The notes: generated by a model not told the origin, from the letters alone. A DNA stretch of 64,000 nt from Gongronella butleri (GCA_025201375.1 JAIWZP010000035.1:286810-350809), one strand, 5' to 3'. Positions 34,438-45,765 are shown, numbered from the stretch's first letter. Program-made: numbers and translations.

Positions 34438-36558
34438 ATGGAGGGGTTGCCAACACAGCGGCAGGCGTCGACGGGCGGCGTGCTTGCGTCACTTGCGCCG
34501 TCGTCGGCGTCAATGGGCTCGTCGGCCAACAGGGATCAACAAATTGAGAAGCTGCTCAAGGAAGTCAAGCAGCTAAAGCAGCGCGTCGATGTCATGGACA
34601 AGGAAAACAGCGCGTTAAAGAAGAGCATCTATGAGTTGTCTGCAAGATATGCGGCCGCCATCTCGTCCAGCGGCCTCAATTATCGCGCTGGCGCCGCTCT
34701 CGACGACGCCGCCAATCAAGGTGTCATTGCAAAGGCCCAAGAAATGATTTCAAAGGCGGTCCAACAAGCAGGCGGCGACATGGACGCTCTGCAATCAGGT
34801 AAGATGCCTCCAATTGCTCATTTTACATTAAAAGAGATTCAATGGCTTGAACACTGACGCGTCACTGGGTTGTAGGAAATTACGATACCAAGGAGAGCAA
34901 GCAATTCCAAATGCGCTACGATCTGAAGGGTCACACGGGCGCCGTTTACACCGTCGAATTCGCCCCCAATGGCGAATTGCTTGCCTCGGGCTCCTTTGAC
35001 AAGACCGTCCGCATCTGGGAATCGCAATCCAGCCAAAAAGAGGTACGAAATACCCGCGTCAAAAGCGCCAAAAAGTTTCTTATTTTGCTTTTTTTTTTTT
35101 TCAAGCTTTTTTGCCTCAAAGGCCACACACTCAACGTGTCCGACCTGGCTTGGACCCCCGACTCGACGAATTTGGTCTCTGGCTCCTTTGACGAGACGTG
35201 CCGCACGTGGGACACACAGACTGGCAAACCAATTGCCACCGTCGAAACCGAAGGCTTTGTCCAATGCGTTGCCTGGGATTTCATGGGTAAAAAAACAAAG
35301 AAAAAAAAAAAACGCCATGGCGTGTGCCCCGGCTTCCCAACGTGACGCCAATTCGCTCATTCTTCTTGTAGATCCTTCCGTTTACTACTATGGCACCTCC
35401 AGGAAGAAGCTCGCCCTCGTCGACACACGCTCCGACGCCGCCGCCATCACCATCGATAATGACAGCATGGTCAATACCCTTTACGCCTCGCGCGACGGCA
35501 TCCACGTCATCACCGGCGACGCCAATGGTCTACTAAAAGTCTGGGACATGCGCTCTCGTAAGTAATCCTTCATCGTGATGGCGACATTGGTGCTCAATTT
35601 TCCTTTTTTTTTTTAAAAAAAAAAAAGGCGTTTGCATTTCCACGACCAACAATGACCAGGGCAACATGCCCATCACGCACATCGCCATCGGCAAGAGACG
35701 AACAGACGCAAGCAGGCGCGCAGGTCAGCAAAAAGAAAAACATTCAAATCGTGCCATTCACGTGACTGACGCGCTTTTTCTTTCTTTTTTTTCTTTTTTT
35801 TCTCACATAGTGGATGAGTATGATGAGCCTCGGTACATGGCGGTCAACAGCTACGACAATTGTAATGCAATCCCTTTTTCCCAATTGCAACTTGGCCATG
35901 ATCACGCTGTTCTTACTTTTTTTTTCCACTTTTTGTCGCAGTGTTGCGCGTTTACGACCGCGGCATGGACCCACCAAAATCGGCGCTCCGCCATGTCCAT
36001 TCGCTCAAAGGGTTTTGCAACCGCAATTGGCCCATCAAAAGCTCATTCTACTGTGGCAGCGAGTGTAAAAGTCAAAAAAATTCACGAAAACGTGTATTGA
36101 CGCGGAAATCAACGCGTTGTAAGCGCAAGACTCATGGACCTTTTTTTTGCTCTTGTAGACAATGCATCCATTGTAAGCCGCCCAAGCGCGACAACGACCA
36201 CCCAGGAAGACATCGACGCCGCATCTGCTGCAGGCGATTATTTGCTCGAAATGGCCGAGCCAAGGGAGGAAAAGAGTGTCCTGCTGGCCACAGGCAGCGT
36301 CGACCCGTACGCATACATCTACAATGTGGGCGAGGTAGGCCATGAAAAAAAAAAAGCAACAATAAGTCTCATTTTCGTTTCTGTTGTCGCCAGGACCGCG
36401 CTGAACTGATGCAACGCCTCGAGGGCCACACAGACCACGTGTATACCGTCAATTTCCACCCCACAGAGCCCATCCTTGCCACCGGCTCGGCAGACTTTAC
36501 CATCAAGATCTGGCGCCCCAGCTCACGCAACAAGAAAAAGGGCCTCGGCTTGGTGTAG
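34438..36558 (+). CDS. WD40-repeat protein with N-terminal coiled coil (9 exons)
   Basis: Exons are 34438-34798, 34876-35042, 35106-35286, 35372-35557, 35628-35723, 35811-35861, 35942-36064, 36159-36334 and 36394-36558, giving 501 residues. A disordered N-terminus is followed by a coiled coil (about 30-65: KLLKEVKQLKQRVDVMDKEN). The beta-propeller starts at LKGHTGAVYTVEFAPNGELL and ends with LEGHTDHVYTVNFHPTEPIL, with further blades such as LVSGSFDETCRTWD and ITGDANGLLKVWD. I do not recognise a specific orthologue; a scaffold in a chromatin, RNA or signalling complex is the default inference. The acceptor before exon 5 follows a ~12-nt A run instead of pyrimidines. The last residues (NKKKGLGLV) are basic. 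Confidence 0.85.
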
Positions 36559-37360
36559 TGCCTCGTTCTTCCCACTCTTACTTCGAGGCACGACTCATTG
36601 TACATAGCGCCAATCTGTAAATAAAAAATGCATACATCGTTTGCGGCGCGCAATCTGACAAGTGTTGTGCAATTTGATCTTGGAAGTATGACTCGCTAAA
36701 TTCCACGCGAGCGCGAAAAATCTGGATTCAAAAAGTCGCGTGAATCGGCAGGAGCACCCCCTTCCCCGTTGACCCCTGAAAAAGGGGCAACTGTGACCCG
36801 ACCATATCTGATTTTGAGGGGCTGCACAAAAGAAGGACCATGACCCACTTTTTGATGTCACCCTATGCAACACGCACTCGTAGCGTCCATAAAACGGGTT
36901 CTGTGCATCCCAATGTTATTAAAACGCGCATGAAACATGCAAATTGGATGTTGATCTTAGTTTTTTCTCTTGAAATAAATTTATAATTATAATAAAACTA
37001 AAATAGTCATCCGTCGTTTTCACCGCGTCAGATGGATTACATTCCAATGTTTTGGGCGCAGCATTCTTTCTATTGACGTTTGCCAACTAGGAACGCGACA
37101 AAAGTGCTTTTCTTTGCCGACAAGGGCATCATTCTTCTGATCGCCGCTATCGACGACCAAGGAAATGAATGACCAGGGCTCAATTGGCGCTTTTCTTTGC
37201 ATTTGACTTGCATCACAACAGAGTGGGTGGTCGTGGCAATTAAATTCCTTGAAAACATTCCTAACGTGCGAAAAAAAAAAAATCAGACGTGTCTCAAAGC
37301 GCGTTTGAACCAAGTTCACCAATCCCTCTTCCTTTTCCTTTATCCGCCCCGCGCGTCCCC
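36559..37360. other. Intergenic region before the methyltransferase pair
   Basis: It holds the WD40 polyadenylation region (AATAAA near 36618), an AT-rich stretch at 36965-37005 and a Pro-coding-like leader before the next ATG. No gene is seen. Confidence 0.5.
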
Positions 37361-38140
37361 ATGAGTGTTTCCACAGAGATGATTTCAAAGGAAAAGGTTC
37401 AACTAGCAAAGTCGTGGCTAAAACGCACATATATGCAAGCTGCGCTTGCGATTGTCGTGTTTCTCACGATGGCTAGCTTGATCAAGTCGCGCAAGCAGGC
37501 GATTGGCGTGTATATCGATCGCCCGTACACGCACGGTTTTACAGCCGAGCCATTTTCTTTGGGCGCCATCCGATTTTTCAACGAGCACCTGCGCCTGTTC
37601 ACGACCAACTGCATGTGCAACAAGTTCTTGGTTGGCAGCATCAATAGGAACGGCTACAGCGTCGGCTGCCTCGATTCCTACACCCAGTCCAACTGCCTCG
37701 TCTACTCATTTGGCTCTGATGGCCAATTTGAATATGAAAATGACACCTACGACAAGTTTGGCTGCGAGGTGCACACCGTTAACGCCGACCGCTTTCCCTC
37801 GCCGGACTACATCCAGTTCCACCAGGCCAAGGTCGGCGCCTGCGCAAATTGCCGCTCCGTCGCCAGCATTCTCGAGGGTAATGGCCATTTGAACACCACC
37901 ATCAGTGCGCTCAAGGTCGACGTCGCGGGCGGAGAATGGGATATCCTTGATGACATCTTTGCAGACAATGTCAATCAGGTCCAATTGGTCATCCACAAGC
38001 CCAATTTCGAGCGCATGAGCCATCTCGATCGCTTTGGCGACCGCTTCTGCCTTGTCGACACGAACATCTATATTATGGGCCACGAGATGCTCAATCTCGT
38101 CTTCGTCAATAAGAAGCTTATGAAGCCAATGCGTGCATAG
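37361..38140 (+). CDS. METTL24-like membrane-anchored methyltransferase, paralogue 1
   Basis: Single exon, 259 residues from the ATG at 37361 (an upstream GTG extends the frame but is not needed). A short basic cytosolic tail and one membrane segment (QAALAIVVFLTMASLI, about 25-40) make it type II. The lumenal part carries LVYSFGSDGQFEYE and GCEVHTVN, typical of the METTL24/Methyltransf_22 group, and the FkbM-like KVDVAGGEWDILDDIFADN. The paralogue 814 bp downstream has KIDIEGSEWDVLDD, so here the conserved Glu of D-x-E-G is Ala. That may alter activity. Substrate unknown; a Golgi or ER role on glycans is an inference. AATAAA lies directly after the stop. Confidence 0.8.
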   Translation: MSVSTEMISKEKVQLAKSWLKRTYMQAALAIVVFLTMASLIKSRKQAIGVYIDRPYTHGFTAEPFSLGAIRFFNEHLRLFTTNCMCNKFLVGSINRNGYSVGCLDSYTQSNCLVYSFGSDGQFEYENDTYDKFGCEVHTVNADRFPSPDYIQFHQAKVGACANCRSVASILEGNGHLNTTISALKVDVAGGEWDILDDIFADNVNQVQLVIHKPNFERMSHLDRFGDRFCLVDTNIYIMGHEMLNLVFVNKKLMKPMRA

Positions 38141-38953
38141 AAAGTGTCATATAAAATAAAGCGCAATGGTCACGAGAAGTTATGATATGGAATCTTGAAC
38201 GGCTTTTTTATTTTACTTTTACTCTATCATCCTTGCATGTACGCAAAATGCGTTGATACAATTTCAAACGCATCGACATTATATTCTCAAAATATCCGTG
38301 CACTTGACGCAACATGCATTGCTTTGACCGTATCAGAAGCTTTGAAAGGCAGTGGTCCGATCCGTCGTTTCACTCTTTCTCGCTCGTACTATTTTCTGCA
38401 TCAATGAGATGATAAACATTTCATGTACACGGCTTTGCACGGATTTATTTTTCCAATGTCTTTGCAAACACACTCTCGTAGACACGTTTTTGGCATAAAA
38501 ATACACACGATGTGTGAGCAAATCTGGCTCTTGCTCCATTTATCTTTTTTTTTTTTTAGCTAAAAAAAAAAAAAAAAAAAAAGAAGCGGTTCAACCGTTT
38601 GATAGACGTCACTTTCGTTATCTCAGATTCCTTTGGTATACATTCCGGCAAAAAGTGAACACAGCATTCTCCATATTCAAACAGGCACACGATTAAAAGC
38701 CCACCCTAGAAGGTAATACAACATTTCCTCATTCCCGGAATCCGAACCTTTGTTCATTTCTCAACTGGCACTTCATTTCTTGTTTTCTGGCTTTGGAATT
38801 AAGATATGGAAGGAGGGGAGACTGGTCTCGGTTAATTTCACAACATTTTTACGTGTACAAAGAAAAAGAGATATGCCAGGGTGCCGTTTAATCTAAGATT
38901 GACCAAAGAAAACAACTTCTTTTTCATTTCTTCTTTCCATCCCGATTGTCGTC
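38141..38953. other. Spacer between tandem methyltransferase paralogues
   Basis: No gene is seen. It includes a T run followed by an A run near 38550-38582 (a potential hairpin) and the promoter of paralogue 2. Confidence 0.5.
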
Positions 38954-39730
38954 ATGTTCTTGCACACCGAGACTTCTAAGAACAAGCTTCTTCTTACAAA
39001 GTCGTTTTTCAAGCGCACGTACGTTCAGGCTGTACTTTTGATTGTGGTGTTTTGCGCGATGATTGGCTATCTGAAGCCGCGCAAGGAGGCCATTGGCCAG
39101 TACATCGAGCGCTCGTACATGCACGACTTTACAGCAGAACGTTTTGACCAGCGCAGGGCGATTGAGGCCAACGAATGGCTGCGCCTGTTCACGACCAATT
39201 GCTTATGTGAAAAGATTTTGCTTGGCAACATCAACAAGGACGGTTACAAGATTGCGTGCCCAGAACCCTACTACGCGCCTGACTGTCTTGTCTATTCATT
39301 TGGCTCCAATGGCAATTTTGAGTATGAGATGTCTGTCCTCAACGAGTTCAACTGCCGCATCCACACGATTGACCAAGACAAGTATCCGTCGATTGCAAAT
39401 GTTGAATTCACGCAAGCTAAAATTGGCAAATGCTCCAATTGCCGCACCGTCAAGAGCATTATCAGGTCCAATGGCCATTTGAATAGCACCATCAGCGCGC
39501 TCAAGATCGATATCGAAGGCAGTGAATGGGATGTGCTCGACGACGTCTTTGCCGACAATGTCAACCAGATTCAAATGGAAATCCACTCGCCTACTTTTGA
39601 GAGAATGCGCGATCTTGACCGCTTCCGTGACCGCTTCTGCCTTGTCGACACCAACATTAACCTTATGGGTCGCCATGTACTCGAACTCGTCTTTGTCAAC
39701 AAAAAACTCATGAAGGAAATGGTTATCTAG
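38954..39730 (+). CDS. METTL24-like membrane-anchored methyltransferase, paralogue 2
   Basis: Single exon, 258 residues, clearly a tandem duplicate of the gene at 37361 (shared LRLFTTNC.C, LVYSFGS, CSNCR/CANCR, NGHLN.TISALK, FCLVDTNI, LVFVNKKLMK). A membrane segment (QAVLLIVVFCAMIGYL) lies near residue 30. It keeps the canonical D-x-E-G motif in KIDIEGSEWDVLDD, so it is the more likely active copy. The two proteins differ at roughly half of their positions, so the duplication is not recent. AATAAA follows 80 bp after the stop. Confidence 0.8.
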   Translation: MFLHTETSKNKLLLTKSFFKRTYVQAVLLIVVFCAMIGYLKPRKEAIGQYIERSYMHDFTAERFDQRRAIEANEWLRLFTTNCLCEKILLGNINKDGYKIACPEPYYAPDCLVYSFGSNGNFEYEMSVLNEFNCRIHTIDQDKYPSIANVEFTQAKIGKCSNCRTVKSIIRSNGHLNSTISALKIDIEGSEWDVLDDVFADNVNQIQMEIHSPTFERMRDLDRFRDRFCLVDTNINLMGRHVLELVFVNKKLMKEMVI

Positions 39731-40104
39731 GCAAAAAAAAAAAAAAAAAATCTTTGTGCTTGGTGCCACAGTCATATATCCATTCGTCCCCCCCGTGGAC
39801 TCTTTTGTGGCTAATAAAGACCATTAGAATGCGCATTATTAACTTAATTAAAAAATAAAAATCGGTGTGCCATGCTGCACAAACGCGTCGATCGCTAAAA
39901 TGGCCACTTTGAAATAAAACATCTTTAGTGCCCTTGCTTTTGCCCCCACTCTAATTGTCGTTCGTAAACCAGTGCGATCATGCAATTGAGGCGCGATAAA
40001 ATCGTGCTCTTGTCACGTGCTTTATTTTAAAAAAAAAAAAAAGGTGTCTGACATGCAACAAACGCGTCGCTTTGACCGTTACTGGTATGATATCCACATG
40101 CGCA

Positions 40105-40320
40105 TCAGGCTGTGCTCTTTCTGATGAAATGACTTCCAAGGCACCGTAACAATCTTCATCGAGATACAGTACGTAGCCTCATGTCGAAAATTAGACCTCA
40201 AACAGAGCATATGGCATTTACGTACGCGGAAACCAGCCCACAGACAACCCCTGGGGTTTACAGTAATAAATTTTTGTCGGTGAGTGAGATGTGCTCTCAA
40301 ATTTGGGTCCGCAGATTTCA
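40105..40320 (+). repeat. Dispersed repeat R3, copy 2
   Basis: It matches 21995-22210 in the order of several 8-12-nt words (see that entry). In both places R3 lies upstream of R1 in the same orientation, so R3 may be part of a larger composite. Confidence 0.5.
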
Positions 40321-40639
40321 GTGCCATTCAACCACACGGCAAACACGTCTCATTCGCCGACGAAAAAAAAAAAAAAAAAATCAAGGTCCCAAGGCAAAGT
40401 CGACGAAAATTGGTCACAAAGCCATGAAACAAAGACCTTAGAAATATCACAGTCTGCTGCACATGTGGAAATTAATGTAGTAGTAATCTATAAAAAAAAG
40501 AGATTTTTTGGCATCTTTGAAAGGGTTTCAAAGCCATATATGGCTTTCGACGCGTGGTGTGGTAAAGCGCATCGAACACCGAGTGACATGTGCCTGTTTT
40601 ACTGTAATTCAAATCCATGCACCTGGTGTCTCTCTTGCT

Positions 40640-40840
40640 TACGGGCGCGTCAGCGCGGTTCCATCGACGCGTTTTCCTCGCAATTCGCGGTTGAAAATCA
40701 ACCGGACATTGTAAATTGCTCGTCAACCTGCAAGTCGATTCCCTTCTTTTTTGGTATTTTCTGCGGTTTCTCCATGCACATTCTGTCGTGTGCAAGTTTG
40801 GGGCAATTCGGCAGACGTAATTTTTAAATTTGATTTGAGG
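40640..40840 (+). repeat. Dispersed repeat R2, copy 1
   Basis: It is similar to 53740-53950. Shared landmarks are GACGCGTTTT.CC, AAATTGCTCGTCA/CACATTGCTCGTCA, TTTTTTGGTATTTTC/TTTTTTGATATTTTC, GGTTTCTCCAT, and TGTGCAAGTTTGGGGCAATTC/TTTGTAAGTTTGGCGAAATTC. Confidence 0.6.
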
Positions 40841-41869
40841 AGTGCTTCACCGTCTTTGGTCACAGTTTCACTTGAGGTGACTCGCGCGTCGATACATTGG
40901 GCAATTGTGGCGTTTGCTACCAAAATGGAAAAGTCATTACCCCCCTTTTTGCAGAGCGTATCCCCCGAATCTTGTTCATCAGGTCCTATTATATTTGAAC
41001 TACTGTAGAAAATGCTGGACACAAAAGCCTATGATGTCAAGTTTTTTAGAGATCGAATTAGTCAGTCCTGAGTAAATGCATTTTTCATAAAGTCAGGGTT
41101 AAAACAGTATCAAAACGACCCCTGAAGGTTAACTTGCCTAAAATCCAAAACGATAAAAGCGTTTTTACTGTATCAGACAGTAATTCCGCGTTGTACCGGC
41201 AATTCATTTGAGGTGATTCATCACGTGCCGGGGCGCTCAGTCGTTGCCGCGGTACGAGACAAAATGGTGCTTTTTATCCCCTTTACATCTATGAAACTGG
41301 CGCTTCTACAAAAACTTGATTATCTGATCCCAAGTTTGAACCCGTTGATGATCGTAAGCCCAATTCTTCAGATGTGATGATTTTTTTCGCGAATCGGATC
41401 ACTCAGTCGCGAGAAAGATCGAGATTCGTGTTTGCAAGTGAAAATCATCATCATCATCCAGCGCCAACTATCGCCTAATACAGTTTATAATATTACTACT
41501 GTAATATTATACGCATTCCTTTTCCCAGTGAGCTTTACCATCTGTCTCCAAATTTCAACCAGCAGTGAATACTGTACTCAACACAAAACTCCACTGACTC
41601 CAAGGTTTTTTCGCAAATCTCTCGGATCACTCCGTCATGATAAACCTTGAGATTCGTGTTTCCTAGTGAAACGCAGAGCAAGATAATACACTTTTATTTA
41701 CGCGTTTGGAGCACTGTAAAATAATGGTTGGATCACTGGCAAAGACCACGACCTTGATATTTTGGCACGTCTCTGTTCAAAATAAAAAGCCCTTTAAGTC
41801 TAAAGATCAATCACACGGTACGGTTGTAGTGAAATTGCAAAATGAATGCCGATTTTCACAATACAATCT

Positions 41870-43465
41870 TAAACAGCGTAAACCATGAGTGGATCGCCCC
41901 AAAACTATTTCATGAGGCCATTTCATCGCGCCTTTTTTCAACATGTCGTTGAAAACCAGGGGTCCTCCGAGTCGTTGTGCGGATGAATCCAAAATATCAC
42001 TATTTTCACAAATTCAGCAGTGGCTCTCAAAATAATATTTCATGGATCGAGATGAAACTGGCACCATTCGAAAGAGACACGCATGGACGTTGTAAACTTT
42101 GCGAATAAGTGAGACAAAAGATGGGGTTTTTAATCTGAAAACAGAGTGAAAAGAAAAGGAAAAGGGGAAATCTAAACAAGGTGGGATTTTATAGGCGAAA
42201 AAATGGGTGTGTGGCAGATTCACCGGCCGACACCGGACTCTCAGCTCGGTCTGAGCTCAAGCGCTAGGCACGTTGGTGCGGCGCCCTGTCCACAATACAC
42301 ACAATGTGCATTGACGCGCCTAGCACCCCACAATTGGCGTGCCTGGCTGATTGAGCTCATTGTTCTCGTTGTTCACAGACGTCATTTTCAGAATGTTGGT
42401 TCGCCCGATGCGTGACTTTTGTACGCCTATGAAAATCGCTCAAACATTTCAAAAATTTTCAACCTCGATGTTTTCTGCATCGGATTGGGCAACACATTGT
42501 GCTTTTCACGTGTCGAAAGCACCTGCTACATATCTATCGATTGAGACCAGTTTCATCGATGGATGGCTAAAACTCGCAGAGAAAATCCACTTTTTCATCA
42601 ATATCTTTGCTCACGATTTGCTCGATAACGGTCCAATAAACCTGTAATTTTTATTTCAGTTTTACTAAAAACAGGGGAACAAAGCATCTAATGGGATGAC
42701 TTGCAGTGCGCTAGCTTGGGTTTTAACTTTTTGCATCGGCCATTTCTTCACCAACCTGCAGCCCACTCAGCACAAAAAAAATACAAAATAAAAAAATAAA
42801 AAGAAAACCATAATTCCATGCAATCCACGCAGCTTAATTTGGAAGCGTCAAACCTTAAATTTTGGAAAACGATTCGCTCTAACGTTGGCAATTTTCTCAG
42901 TCGATCGCCGTTCATGCGTCTCTCTTTGGGCTTTTTTCTTAAGTTCGGCGGGCGAGCTGCCATTTTGTGTGACAATGCCAAATCGTCGGAATTACCTGTT
43001 TTGGATGCATTGATCACTCGGAGTTCGAAATTTCCCAAATTTGGCGTTTTCTGAGATTGAAATGTGTGACCCCTGAATTTTTCAAAAGTGGTCGTAGCGC
43101 TTTGGTGCTTTAAGCTTTTTTGTTACAAATTTTGCGCTGACCACGATGCGGCTATTTTTGAGCGGGGCCGGCCATGCAGATGGACGGATGAATGCAAAAT
43201 AGTACAAATAGGAGGTTTTACCGGTAGGCATTTTCGAATCCGAAAAAAAATCGGGCTGGTCCGTCTTGAGCATTACTGTAGATCAGAGTTCATGCCGTGA
43301 CGCATTTTTCATTGGCGGGCAAGTAGGCTGTAAAAATATTTCTGGATGCACAACAGGCCGGTAAAGTCAGAAAAACATGCTCCTTGATTTTTAAAGGGCA
43401 AATATGGGCGTTTTTGTGCGGTGTAGTGCGATGATCCAGATATTGAAATGATAGCGCGCGTCCAT
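41870..43465 (+). repeat. Left arm of large inverted repeat (R1 copy)
   Basis: It is homologous in direct orientation to 22885-24260 and, as reverse complement, to 43645-45005. The match near the centre is very close (43080-43440 against 43775-44095, a few substitutions and one 3-nt indel). Outer parts are more diverged, and a ~290-bp segment at 42080-42375 has no counterpart in the right arm. Confidence 0.85.
42080..42375. mobile_element. Candidate ~290-bp insertion in the left arm
   Basis: Flanking sequence AGACACGCATGG...AGACGTCATTTTCAGAATG is continuous in the right arm, which lacks this segment. It contains a purine-rich block, a GC-rich block (CACCGGCCGACACCGG; GCTCGGTCTGAGCTC) and no open frame of note. 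I found no clear terminal inverted repeat or target-site duplication, so it may instead be a deletion in the other copies. Confidence 0.4.
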
Positions 43466-43644
43466 TTGATCTGTACATCTGTACCGGTATACTGTACTGT
43501 CAAAAGCAAAAATGCTATCCGTTTTGTACAGTACGTATTTTTGTACGCAAACACTGTACAGAACTGTACAGTACTGTACTGTACTGTAAATCGTTTGATC
43601 TGTTGTCATGTCCTGATCTCAGTATCATACAGTAGGCAGACAGA
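43466..43644. other. Spacer of the large inverted repeat, TACTGTA-rich
   Basis: It contains overlapping CTGTACAGTACTGTAC words (43555-43590) and other short palindromes, and should form secondary structure by itself. Confidence 0.6.
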
Positions 43645-45005
43645 AATAATGGCTAGACGCGCGCTATCATACAACAGTATCATTCATCAATACAGTATCT
43701 GGATCATCGCCGCGCACCACCTACTACCGTATGATACTGTACGTACACCGCACAAAAACGCCCACAACATTTACCTTTAAACACCCAGGAGCATATGTTT
43801 TTCTGACTTTACGTACCGGCCTGTTGTGCATCCAGAAATTTTTTTACAGCCTACTTGCCCGCCAATGAATAATGCGTCACGGCATGAACTCTGATCTAAT
43901 GCTCAAGACGGACCAGCCCGATTTTTTTTCGGATTCGAAAATGCCTACCGGTAAAACCTCCTATTTGTACTATTTTGCATTCATCCGTCCATCTGCATGG
44001 CCGGCCCCGCTCAAAAATAGCCGCATCGTGGACGTCAGCGCAAAATTTGTAACAAAAAAGCTTAAAGCACCAAAGCGCTACGACCACTTTTGAAAAATTC
44101 AGGGATCACACATTTCAATCTCAGAAAACGCCAAATTTGGGAAATTTCGAACTCCGAGTGATCAATGCATCCAAAACAGGTAATTCCGACGATTTGGCAT
44201 TGTCACACAAAATGGCAGCTCGCCCGAACTTAAGAAAAAGCCCAAAAAAGAGAGACGCATGAACGGCGATCGACTGAGAAAATTGCCAACGTTAGAGCGA
44301 ATCGTTTTCCAAAATTTAAAGTTTGACGCTTCCAAATTAAGCTGCGTGGATTGCATGGAACTTTGTTTTTTATTTTTTATTTTTTTATTTTGCATTTTTT
44401 TACTGTATGTGCTGATGAGTGGGCTGCAGGAGTGCAGGTTGGTGAAATGACCGATGCAAAAAGTTAAAACTCAAGCTAGCGCACTGCAAGTCATCCCATT
44501 AGATGCTTTGCCCCCCTGTTTATTAGTAAAACTGAAATAAAAACCACATGTTTATTAGACCGTTATCGAGCAAATCGTGATCAAAGATATTGATGAAAAA
44601 GTGGATTTTCTCTGCGAGTTTTAGCCATCCATCGATGAAACTGGTCTCATTCGATAGAGATCCAAGAGATGCCTTCGATGCGTTAAAAGTGCTATGTGTT
44701 GTCTAATCCGTTGCCGAGAACATCGAGGTTGAAAATTTTTGAAATGTTTGAGCAATTTTCATAAGCGCACAAAGGTCACGCATCGGGCAAACAAACATTC
44801 TGGAAATGACGTCTAAGTGTGTCTCTTTTGAATGGTGCTAGCTGCATCTCGATCCTCAAAATATTTCGAGAGCCACTGCTGAATTTGTGAAAATAGCGAT
44901 ATTTTGGATTCATCTGCACAAAGCTCAACCGACCTCTGGTTTTCAACGCCATGTTGAAAAACGCGACGAAATGGCTTCATGAAGTAGTCTTTTGGAGGCT
45001 ATCCA
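43645..45005 (-). repeat. Right arm of large inverted repeat (R1 copy)
   Basis: Reverse-complement partner of 41870-43465. Its outer end (44880-45005) has the 'ACCTCTGGTTTTCAACGCCATGTTGAAAAACGCGACGAAATGG' type segment (read in pieces), matched in reverse at 41900-41970. A partial repeat of the same segment follows at about 45245-45360. Confidence 0.85.
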
Positions 45006-45439
45006 CTCATGGTTTGTAGTGATTTTAATATTGGATTTGTGAAAATCGTTGAAAATTTGCCAGAAAATCATCAGATTGAATTTGTTCATTTTTGTGAAAT
45101 TGGCGATTGCCTCGACAACGGCCTGATTGACCTCCGGTTTCCAGCTTTTTTCACCCAAGAATACAGTATCAAGAGCAGCCAAGAAAGGCACGGTGGATGG
45201 ATAGTGTCACAGTGCTATAATTGAGCGAAAATGTCGGTATTTTGCATCCATCTGCACGACGACTCGGCTGACCTCTGGTTTTATCATAAGTGCCATGTTG
45301 ATTGAAAGAGACGCGACGAAGAACTGGTCTAATACAAAGGGGCTTGGAGGCGATCCAGATCAGGCTTTTGTACTGTATCGTGGTGGGTGGGCGGGGGGGG
45401 GTACAGCGACCTGCAATTGATGAACTTGCGACATGGTTT

Positions 45440-45765
45440 AATGGACTCGTCTAACGGGCAAACGTCGAGTGCCGCCTTTGGGCAGGTGAGGCCACAAAGA
45501 AGGCGGTGACCAAGACCAAGTACTTTGGTCATTGCAAGGTGCTGGTTGAAGGCAAGGTTTCTGTGGAACAGTCAGTTGCATAGGGCTCCCAATCGCCAGC
45601 GGCAATCATGCAATTGACCGGTCCCGAAGCATTGAAGGAAGCGGTGCAACTCTCGGCCCCAGGGTTGTATGTGTCCACACCAGCAGCATTTGTGCGCTTC
45701 CCGCAAAACAAAGGCGACATCAATTCCGTGCAGCATCTTTGTGCTAGGCTTTGGCAGCTAAGAAT
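45440..45765 (+). pseudogene. Short coding-like relic, unidentified
   Basis: One frame reads GEATKKAVTKTKYFGHCKVL and on to EGKVSVEQSVA then TAG; further on, another frame reads QLTGPEALKEAVQLSAPGLY. The composition is protein-like and the base use is GC-richer than the surrounding repeats. There is no start, no intron signals I trust and no family I recognise. It could be a chance open frame. Confidence 0.25.

Noticed and set aside
37289..37360. N-terminal extension of methyltransferase paralogue 1
   Set aside because: It requires a GTG start. Paralogue 2 begins at the equivalent of the internal ATG.
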